The notes under the pieces were generated by a model that was not told the origin of the DNA, made no database searches, and worked only from the letters and a program-made list of their open reading frames with translations. A DNA stretch of 6,257 nucleotides. Origin: Bacillota bacterium. GTDB taxonomy: Bacteria > Bacillota > Bacilli > Alicyclobacillales > SLC66. Made by a program: the position numbers and the translations under genes. This document shows positions 1 to 6,257 of the stretch, piece by piece. Position 1 is the first letter of the stretch. Each line of letters starts with the position of its first letter. The stretch covers positions 1 through 6,257 of the forward strand of contig JAJZCJ010000196.1 of assembly GCA_021846145.1 (NCBI GenBank), in the 5' to 3' direction.

Positions 1-2313
1 GCTTATGCGCTGTGGATCACGGATGTGAACCCGTTGTCATATGGCCTGTTGTTTGAACGTTTTTTAAACCCAGAGCGCATTACGTGGCCGGATATTGACA
101 TTGATTTTGAAGCAGAACGGCGCTACGAAGTGATCGAGTATGTGGCACAAAAATACGGTCGTGATCACGTCGCGCAAATTGGTACGCTAGGAACGCTCGC
201 TGCGCGCGCCGCTGTCCGCGATGTGGCAAGGGTATTGACGGTGCCGGCTGCATTGGTAGATAAAGTGGTGCGTAAAATTCCGTCAGGACCTAATGTGACG
301 TTGACGCAATCATTAAATGATGATCGTGAATTGCGCCAGATGATCGAAGGTTCTCCTGTGTTGTTACGACTGTTTGAGTTGGCGCAGGGGATAGAAGGAT
401 TACCTAGACATGCGTCCGTCCATGCGGCGGGTGTGGTCATCAGTCGGGAGCCTCTCGATCGCTTTGTACCTTTATTGCGCGGTCAAGAGGATATTGCGGT
501 CACTCAGTACAGCATGACGGAAGTGGAAGAAGCTGGGTTGCTTAAAATGGACTTTTTAGGGCTGCGCACGTTAACCATTTGTGATCGTGCGATTCGTTAT
601 GTGCAAAGGGTGAGAGGCGAAGCAATCAGGGTAGACGAAGTGCCTTTTGACGAGGCGACAGGCATTTTGCTGGGACAAGGGGATACCGATGGATGTTTTC
701 AACTAGAGTCTGTCGGGGTCAAGCAGGTATTGCGGGAGATGAAACCTAGCGGGTTAGAAGACTTGGTGGCCGTAGTGTCGCTTTATCGACCAGGTCCCAT
801 GGAACAGATTGCCACCTTCTTAAAAGCACGCAGGGGTGACATTCCCATCCACTATGAAGTGCCGGAACTAGAGTCGATTTTGCGTCCTACATATGGGATT
901 TTGGTGTATCAGGAACAGATTATGCAGATCGCATCCTTGCTAGCAGGCTTTTCATTAGGGGAAGCTGACGTGCTGCGCAGAGCGATTAGTAAAAAGAACA
1001 AAGAAATGCTTGATCAGACCAAATCTCATTTTATTGAAGGCAGCGTGCGTAACGGATTCACTATTGAGGTCGCACAACGGGTCTATCACCTGATTGAACA
1101 ATTTGCTGATTATGGATTTAATCGTTCTCACGCTGTTGCTTACGCGATGCTCGCGTTAAAAACAGCGTTTCTTAAAGCCAATTATCGGACGGAATTTATG
1201 GCCGCACTGATGACAGAGAGCGTGTCGCGTCCAGAGAAGCTTGCACAGTATGCGCAAGATTGTCGCCGTCATCATATCCCTGTATTGCCGCCAGATATCA
1301 GGTACAGCGAGGCGGAATGTGTGCCAGAACCTGTTGATGGGAAGATAGGTGTCAGGTTAGGGTTGTTTGCGATGAAAAACGTAGGTGTGGCAGCAGTTGA
1401 GATGATTTTAGCCGAACGCAAGGCACACGGAATCTATCAAGGGGTGGAAGAGACGTTTGCTAGGCTTGAGAGTAAGGTGGTTAGCAAGCGCGTACTGGAA
1501 AGCTTAGTGATGGCAGGCGCTTTTGATTTTCTTGAAAAATCAAGAACCAGCCTGCTCGCTTTGCTTAAGCAAGAGTCAGGTCGCGGTGAGAAAAATTCGC
1601 TGCCAGGTCAGTTGTCATTTCACCAGTTTGCTGCGCCAACACCGCAAACAAAAGTGCAAGCAGAATTGGTTGATGCGCTCGGTCAATTGGAGAAATGGGA
1701 ACAAGAATTGATCGGATTTGTGGTCTCCAGCGATCCTTTTGCGCAGGTGAGCACACTGCAAGCGCGCTTTGGTCTGGCATCATTGTTTGCTATCAGGGAG
1801 GCGATTTTGCAAAGCTTGGTGAACCAAGGTTCAGGTATCGCTCAGGTAATTGGTCGCGTACAAAGTTTTCGTCAAATACAAACAAAACGTGGAGAACCAA
1901 TGGCCTTTTTGACGATTGAGGATGGCACACATCGACAAGAAATGGTAGTTTTTCCGGGAGTTTTTCGAGCGTTACATGAATTGCCTGATGTGCTGCAAGT
2001 AATTCGTGTGGAGGTAAGGGTGGAACAAGGACAGGGAGAACGCTGGATCGTTACGGGTATTTCTTATTTTGGCGACCAATCAGAATCAGCCCCGCGTCTA
2101 TTTATTAAAATTGAAGAAGAGATGGCGGCTAGGCGCGAACGCATGCAAGCGGTGCGCAAGGAATTAGTGGCACATCCAGGTGAGTCCGAAGTGATTCTCG
2201 TATACAAAAATGGTGAGAAACGCTTGCTTGATAAAGTGTTCGTGCGGGTGGACAATGAACTATTGCGGGCACTAGAAGCAATCGTAGGTAAAGAAAATGT
2301 CGGAACTAGTTAA
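1..2313 (+). CDS. dnaE: DNA polymerase III subunit alpha, DnaE type (5' end missing)
   Basis: This is the catalytic subunit of a family C replicative DNA polymerase. In Firmicutes DnaE works beside PolC at the fork, extending primers mainly on the lagging strand (family knowledge). The frame is open from base 1 (it begins A-Y-A-L-W-I-T-D-V), so the GTG at 25 is internal and not the true start. Residues counted from base 1: the palm motif PDIDIDF at 30-36 gives catalytic Asp31 and Asp33, and the third Asp is Asp184 in KMDFLG. Other conserved blocks are PRHASVHAAGVV (135-146), LYRPGPM (261-267), YQEQIMQI (303-310) and FNRSHAVAYA (373-382). A helix-hairpin-helix region lies near 450-510, a possible beta-clamp motif QLSF at 537-540, and an OB-fold near 613-665, before a less conserved tail. 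About 350 N-terminal residues, including the PHP domain, are upstream of the window. The gene ends with TAA at 2311-2313 and shows no frameshift. The neighbours support DnaE rather than PolC. Confidence 0.97.
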   Translation, partial: AYALWITDVNPLSYGLLFERFLNPERITWPDIDIDFEAERRYEVIEYVAQKYGRDHVAQIGTLGTLAARAAVRDVARVLTVPAALVDKVVRKIPSGPNVTLTQSLNDDRELRQMIEGSPVLLRLFELAQGIEGLPRHASVHAAGVVISREPLDRFVPLLRGQEDIAVTQYSMTEVEEAGLLKMDFLGLRTLTICDRAIRYVQRVRGEAIRVDEVPFDEATGILLGQGDTDGCFQLESVGVKQVLREMKPSGLEDLVAVVSLYRPGPMEQIATFLKARRGDIPIHYEVPELESILRPTYGILVYQEQIMQIASLLAGFSLGEADVLRRAISKKNKEMLDQTKSHFIEGSVRNGFTIEVAQRVYHLIEQFADYGFNRSHAVAYAMLALKTAFLKANYRTEFMAALMTESVSRPEKLAQYAQDCRRHHIPVLPPDIRYSEAECVPEPVDGKIGVRLGLFAMKNVGVAAVEMILAERKAHGIYQGVEETFARLESKVVSKRVLESLVMAGAFDFLEKSRTSLLALLKQESGRGEKNSLPGQLSFHQFAAPTPQTKVQAELVDALGQLEKWEQELIGFVVSSDPFAQVSTLQARFGLASLFAIREAILQSLVNQGSGIAQVIGRVQSFRQIQTKRGEPMAFLTIEDGTHRQEMVVFPGVFRALHELPDVLQVIRVEVRVEQGQGERWIVTGISYFGDQSESAPRLFIKIEEEMAARRERMQAVRKELVAHPGESEVILVYKNGEKRLLDKVFVRVDNELLRALEAIVGKENVGTS

Positions 2314-2345
2314 GTAATCACATTGTCTCTATTGATGAGTAGGAG

Positions 2346-2354
2346 TGCTATAAT
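2346..2354 (+). promoter_or_regulatory. Extended -10 promoter upstream of the malic enzyme gene
   Basis: A perfect TATAAT at 2349-2354 is preceded by TG at 2346-2347, giving TGcTATAAT, the extended -10 form of a sigma-A promoter. The -35 side is poor. TTGTCT at 2323-2328 would need a 20-base spacer, and TTGATG at 2332-2337 would leave only 11. An extended -10 can work without a good -35. Transcription would begin near 2361, leaving a leader of about 30 bases. The site sits 36 bases after the dnaE stop, and no terminator is visible between the two genes. The malic enzyme could therefore be expressed both from here and by readthrough from dnaE. Confidence 0.6.
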
Positions 2355-2375
2355 AATCGAATACGGATGTTTATC

Positions 2376-2389
2376 GAGAGGACTTGATC
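2376..2389 (+). promoter_or_regulatory. Ribosome binding site that decides the malic enzyme start
   Basis: GAGAGGACTTGATC matches the full anti-SD complement GAAAGGAGGTGATC at 11 of 14 positions. In this alignment the core falls at 2380-2384 and leaves 8 bases before the TTG at 2393. For the upstream TTG at 2384 the GAGAGG ends only 2 bases before the codon, and that codon lies inside the SD match. This favours 2393 as the start. Confidence 0.6.
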
Positions 2390-2392
2390 AGG

Positions 2393-3622
2393 TTGAAACT
2401 GCGTGAAGAAGCATTGAAACTACATAAAGACTATCAGGGCAAAATTACGATGACAGCCAAAGTGCCAGTGGCTACTGCCCATGATTTGAGTTTGGCATAT
2501 TCTCCAGGTGTTGCAGAACCTTGTAAAGAAATTCATCAACATGTGGACCTTGTCTATGAATACACCGCCAAAGGCAATCTGGTGGCGGTGGTATCCAATG
2601 GAACGGCCGTTTTAGGTTTGGGGAATATCGGTGCGGAGGCCGCGATGCCTGTCATGGAAGGCAAGGCTGTCCTATTTAAGGCTTTTGCAGGGGTGGATGC
2701 GTGGCCGCTTTGTATTGACGCATTGGAAGTGGATCGAGTCGTTGATTTTGTGAAAATGGTCGCACCGACGTTCGGTGGCATCAACCTTGAAGATATTGCG
2801 GCTCCTGCTTGCTTTGAGATCGAAGAACGCCTCAAACAGGTCTTGAATATCCCTGTATTTCACGACGATCAGCATGGTACTGCGATTGTCTCGCTGGCGG
2901 CGCTCATGAATGCGGTCAAGGTGGTGGGCAAGTCTTTGCAAGACATCCGTGTCGTCGTCAGTGGTGCTGGCGCAGCGGGTATTGCGATTGTGAAGCTGCT
3001 ACTTTCTTCTGGTGTGCATTCAGTGATCATGTGTGACACCAAAGGAGCTATCTACGAAGGGCGGAATCATATGAATCCGCTTAAGGATTGGATTGCAAAA
3101 AACACTAATCGCGAGAGTGTCAAAGGATCGCTTGAAGAAGTCATGGTGGGGGCCGATGTGTTTATTGGTGTGTCAGTGGCCAACACTGTGACCGAGGAAA
3201 TGGTCAAATCAATGGCACCAGAAGCGATCGTGCTTGCCATGGCTAATCCTGATCCCGAGATATTGCCCGAAAAGGCGTTGGCGGCTGGAGCGCGAGTGAT
3301 TGGTACAGGTCGTTCGGATTATCCTAATCAGGTGAATAACGTGCTTGCGTTCCCAGGCATTTTTAGAGGGGCGTTGGATACGCGCGCCACCTCCATCAAT
3401 GAACCGATGAAGATCGCTGCTGCAAAAGCGATCGCAAGTTTGGTGTCGGCTGAGGAACTAGGGCCTGAATGTGTCATTCCTAGTCCGTTTGATGCACGTG
3501 TAGCACCGAACGTCGCGGAGGCGGTGGCGATGGCCGCGATGGCTAGCGGTGTGGCTCGCGTGCGCGTCAAATCCGGACAAGTGGCAGAACACACGCGTAA
3601 TTTGACGAATGCACAGGAATAG
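2393..3622 (+). CDS. Malic enzyme, short form (malate dehydrogenase, decarboxylating; YtsJ-like)
   Basis: Cytosolic oxidative decarboxylation of malate to pyruvate and CO2 with reduction of NAD(P)+. Numbering is from the TTG at 2393 (409 residues). The N-terminal malic domain has AYSPGVAEPC with likely catalytic Tyr36, and EGKAVLFK with likely catalytic Lys91. Divalent-metal ligands are expected at Glu133 and Asp134 (NLEDIAAP) and at Asp159 (HDDQHGTA). The Rossmann NAD(P) domain has SGAGAAGIAI (190-199), then ANPDPE (284-289) and GRSDYPNQVNN (306-316). The length fits the stand-alone form; there is no C-terminal phosphotransacetylase-like domain as in E. coli MaeB. Position next to dnaE and accDA matches B. 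subtilis YtsJ, which mainly uses NADP in vivo, but cofactor choice cannot be read here: Asp215 follows the second strand of the Rossmann fold. An alternative in-frame TTG at 2384 adds three residues. I prefer 2393 because of SD spacing and because M-x-LREEAL matches the YtsJ N-terminus as I recall it. Confidence 0.95.
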   Translation: MKLREEALKLHKDYQGKITMTAKVPVATAHDLSLAYSPGVAEPCKEIHQHVDLVYEYTAKGNLVAVVSNGTAVLGLGNIGAEAAMPVMEGKAVLFKAFAGVDAWPLCIDALEVDRVVDFVKMVAPTFGGINLEDIAAPACFEIEERLKQVLNIPVFHDDQHGTAIVSLAALMNAVKVVGKSLQDIRVVVSGAGAAGIAIVKLLLSSGVHSVIMCDTKGAIYEGRNHMNPLKDWIAKNTNRESVKGSLEEVMVGADVFIGVSVANTVTEEMVKSMAPEAIVLAMANPDPEILPEKALAAGARVIGTGRSDYPNQVNNVLAFPGIFRGALDTRATSINEPMKIAAAKAIASLVSAEELGPECVIPSPFDARVAPNVAEAVAMAAMASGVARVRVKSGQVAEHTRNLTNAQE

Positions 3623-3629
3623 TCTTTTG

Positions 3630-3658
3630 TTGCCCTGTCCTACGCCGCGTGATAAAAT
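3630..3658 (+). promoter_or_regulatory. Sigma-A promoter for accDA
   Basis: TTGCCC at 3630-3635 (4 of 6 to TTGACA) lies exactly 17 bases from TAAAAT at 3653-3658 (5 of 6 to TATAAT). TG at 3650-3651 makes the -10 extended. Transcription would start near 3665, giving a leader of about 55 bases before accD. No terminator separates this promoter from the malic enzyme gene, so readthrough from upstream is also likely. I saw no FapR-like or CcpA cre-like operator in this gap. Confidence 0.65.
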
Positions 3659-3676
3659 GGCTCTGATTGAGAGAGA

Positions 3677-3719
3677 CAGACTTCAATGCTGTGATCTGGA
3701 AAAAAATTTGAGGTGTCTG
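3677..3719 (+). promoter_or_regulatory. Possible stem-loop covering the accD ribosome binding site
   Basis: CAGAC at 3677-3681 pairs with GTCTG at 3715-3719, and TTCAA at 3682-3686 pairs with TTGAG at 3708-3712 (one U-G pair). Bases 3713-3714 are left as a two-base bulge. This gives a ten-pair stem with a loop of about 21 bases. The accD SD, GAGGTG at 3710-3715, lies in the 3' arm, and the stem ends one base before the GTG start. If it forms it would slow accD initiation, and accA too through coupling. The loop is large and the stem AU-containing, so stability is marginal and chance pairing is possible. Confidence 0.3.
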
Positions 3720-3720
3720 A

Positions 3721-4581
3721 GTGCTTAAGGATCTATTTCCGAAAAAGAAGCGTTACGCGACAATCACCCCCCATCCAGCTTCTAGGGACAATGTTCCTGA
3801 AGGGTTGATGAACAAGTGCAAACGATGTGGGGAAATTCTGTTGTCCAAAGAATTGGATAAACACTTAAAAACCTGCCCGAATTGCGGATATCATTTTACG
3901 ATGACAGCGCAAGAGCGCATTCAGTACACGCTAGATGAGGGTTCATTTCGAGAATTTGATTCCCCTCTCTATACAGAAAATCCACTTCAATTTCCAGGTT
4001 ACTTGGAAAAGCTCGCCAAAGTACAGGAAGCGACGGGGATGCAAGAAGGTCTGCTGTCCGGTTCTGGAACGATTGGTGGATACCCTGTCGTCATTGCCGT
4101 GATGGATGCTAATTTTATCATGGGTAGTATGGGTTCCGTTGTTGGGGAAAAGTTGACACGAGCGATCGAACAGGCGGTTACGCTTTCCTATCCGATGATT
4201 ATTTTTTCTGTGTCAGGTGGCGCTCGCATGCAGGAAGGGATTTTTTCTTTGATGCAAATGGCCAAGGTGTCTGCGGCCATATCGCAGCTTGCTGCGCGCG
4301 GGTTGTTGTATATCTCTGTGCTGACGAATCCCACAACAGGCGGGGTGACGGCAAGTTTTGCGATGCAGGGAGACCTGAATTTATCTGAACCCGGTGCCAT
4401 TATTGGCTTTGCAGGGCGACGAGTCATCGAACAGATGATCCGGCAAAAGTTGCCTGACGAGTTTCAAACAGCTGAATTTGTGTTGGAGCACGGGATGCTC
4501 GATCAGGTGGTTCATCGTAAAGATTTGAAGCCACTACTAGCTACGGTGTTGTCACTTCACGTTCAGGGAGGGGGTCTATAA
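3721..4581 (+). CDS. accD: Acetyl-CoA carboxylase carboxyltransferase subunit beta
   Basis: The beta subunit of the carboxyltransferase half of acetyl-CoA carboxylase, which with AccA moves the carboxyl group from carboxybiotin on AccB to acetyl-CoA, making malonyl-CoA for fatty acid synthesis in the cytosol. The N-terminal zinc ribbon is complete: Cys33, Cys36, Cys52 and Cys55 in a C-x2-C-x15-C-x2-C pattern. The crotonase-like core follows, with [10 protein letters not shown] (135-144), SGGARMQEG (165-173, glycine-rich backbone for the oxyanion hole), [13 protein letters not shown] (202-214) and [10 protein letters not shown] (229-238). The length of 286 residues is usual for Bacillus-type AccD. 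The start is GTG at 3721, with GAGGTG five bases upstream, and the opening MLKDLF with a following lysine run is typical of Bacillales AccD. It is the first gene of an accD-accA pair. In E. coli the carboxyltransferase zinc domain is known to bind acc mRNA; whether it does here is unknown. Confidence 0.98.
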   Translation: MLKDLFPKKKRYATITPHPASRDNVPEGLMNKCKRCGEILLSKELDKHLKTCPNCGYHFTMTAQERIQYTLDEGSFREFDSPLYTENPLQFPGYLEKLAKVQEATGMQEGLLSGSGTIGGYPVVIAVMDANFIMGSMGSVVGEKLTRAIEQAVTLSYPMIIFSVSGGARMQEGIFSLMQMAKVSAAISQLAARGLLYISVLTNPTTGGVTASFAMQGDLNLSEPGAIIGFAGRRVIEQMIRQKLPDEFQTAEFVLEHGMLDQVVHRKDLKPLLATVLSLHVQGGGL

Positions 4582-5543
4582 TGGCTGTCGAGCTTCCGTT
4601 TGAAAAGCCCTTAATTGAACTGCGTCATAAGATTGAGGAATTAAAGAAATTCACTGAAGAAAAAGGCATTGATATGACGAGTGAAGTGACTACGTTGGAA
4701 AACAAAGCAAAGTTCCTTGCCGAGTCGATCTACAAGGAGTTGACGCCTTGGCAAAAGGTGCAAATTGCCCGTCACCCCGAACGGCCAACCACACTTGATT
4801 ACATCCATGGGATTTGCGATGATTTTGTGGAGATGCATGGAGATCGCAATTTTCGCGATGATCCTGCTGTCGTGGGAGGAATTGCTCGCTTCAATGGGTA
4901 TCCGATTACGGTGTTGGGAACGCAAAAGGGCAAGGATACGAAGGACAACCTCTACCGGAATTTTGGCATGGCGCATCCCGAAGGCTATCGCAAGTCACTT
5001 CGACTGATGAAACAAGCGGAAAAATTCCGCCGTCCTTTGCTTTGCTTCATCGACACAGTCGGCGCTTATCCAGGACCTGGTGCCGAAGAGAGAGGGCAAG
5101 GAGAAGCCATTGCCCGCAATCTGATCGAGATGGCGGGACTGAAGATTCCGATTGTAGTGGTAGTGACCGGCGAGGGTGGCAGTGGCGGTGCACTAGGACT
5201 AGGCGTCGGTGATCGTGTGCTGATGTTGGAACATGCATGGTATTCAGTCATCGCTCCGGAATCCGCAGCAGCGATATTGTGGAAAGACCCTACGCAAGGA
5301 CAAAAAGCCGCGGATTCAATGGGCATTACGGCGCAAGATCTGCATCGTTTTGGCATTATTGACGAGATCCTGCACGAGCCTTTTGGCGGTGCTCAACGTG
5401 ATCCGGCGCAAATGATTACTACTGTTAAATCAGCAGTGGCAGAAGCTTTTCGCGAGTTATCGCAGTATGATTATGGACAATTACCTGATCTTCGCTATCA
5501 AAAATATCGTAAAATGGGTGTGTATTCTGAAAATAAAGTATAG
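4581..5543 (+). CDS. accA: Acetyl-CoA carboxylase carboxyltransferase subunit alpha
   Basis: The alpha subunit of the carboxyltransferase, forming an alpha2-beta2 complex with AccD; it supplies the carboxybiotin side of the active site. At 320 residues it has the family's usual length. The N-terminal helical region starts with FEKPLIELRHKIEELKK (7-23). The core has PTTLDYI (69-75), GTQKGKDTKDN (113-123), FGMAHPEGYRK (128-138), IDTVGAYPGPGAEERGQ (157-173), the glycine-rich GEGGSGGALGLG (197-208) and YSVIAPESAAAILWKD (221-236). The ATG overlaps the accD stop as TAATG, sharing base 4581. Its SD, GGGAGGGGG at 4566-4574, lies inside the end of accD and has a nine-base spacing from the GGAGG core. 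This arrangement implies translational coupling and equal subunit amounts. The gene ends with TAG at 5541-5543. accB and accC, needed for the biotin carboxylase half, are not in the window. Confidence 0.98.
   Translation: MAVELPFEKPLIELRHKIEELKKFTEEKGIDMTSEVTTLENKAKFLAESIYKELTPWQKVQIARHPERPTTLDYIHGICDDFVEMHGDRNFRDDPAVVGGIARFNGYPITVLGTQKGKDTKDNLYRNFGMAHPEGYRKSLRLMKQAEKFRRPLLCFIDTVGAYPGPGAEERGQGEAIARNLIEMAGLKIPIVVVVTGEGGSGGALGLGVGDRVLMLEHAWYSVIAPESAAAILWKDPTQGQKAADSMGITAQDLHRFGIIDEILHEPFGGAQRDPAQMITTVKSAVAEAFRELSQYDYGQLPDLRYQKYRKMGVYSENKV

Positions 5544-6257
<714 letters not shown>

Noticed and set aside
25..27. GTG at 25 as the start of dnaE
   Set aside because: The frame is open to base 1 and encodes conserved DnaE sequence (ITDV before NPL), so the gene is cut by the window edge and this GTG is internal.
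1523..1919. Short plus-strand frames inside dnaE
   Set aside because: They are out of frame with the intact dnaE, which reads through without a break; no sign of a frameshift or nested gene.
2359..2378. TCGA direct or inverted copies in the malic enzyme leader
   Set aside because: Four-base matches only, expected by chance, with no supporting structure.
4641..4976. 111-residue minus-strand open frame opposite accA
   Set aside because: It lies wholly inside accA, whose protein is fully conserved; the antisense translation has no recognisable motif and no ribosome binding site was seen.

Overview
The window is an ordinary, well-conserved stretch of a Firmicutes (Bacillota) chromosome, most likely a member of the Bacillales with intermediate GC. 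The evidence is the gene order dnaE - malic enzyme - accD - accA - pfkA, all on the + strand, which from memory matches the Bacillus subtilis dnaE-ytsJ-accD-accA-pfkA neighbourhood. The Bacillus-type protein sequences, strong Shine-Dalgarno sites and mixed TTG, GTG and ATG starts agree with this. An Alicyclobacillaceae-like host is possible but cannot be settled from these 6.3 kb.

Layout. Bases 1-2313 hold the last 770 codons of dnaE (DNA polymerase III alpha subunit, DnaE type); its N-terminal PHP region lies upstream of the window. A short gap carries an extended -10 promoter, then a short-form malic enzyme runs to 3622. A 98-base gap holds a good sigma-A promoter and a possible SD-masking stem. 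It is followed by accD (3721-4581) and accA (4581-5543), which overlap by one base. The 138-base gap after accA holds an imperfect hairpin followed by a T run (possible terminator), a perfect 15-base palindrome over a possible -10 box, and the pfkA ribosome binding site. pfkA starts at 5682 and runs off the right edge. Its reading frame has no stop inside the window.

How the genes fit together. Phosphofructokinase feeds glycolysis. Malic enzyme links malate to pyruvate and yields reducing power (NADPH if it behaves like YtsJ). AccD and AccA form the carboxyltransferase of acetyl-CoA carboxylase, which makes malonyl-CoA for fatty acid synthesis; accB and accC are not here. The block therefore joins central carbon flux to lipid synthesis, beside a replication polymerase.

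I found no mobile element, CRISPR array, tRNA, rRNA, broken gene or unknown protein. No undescribed system is visible. The points worth a second look are all in the intergenic regions.
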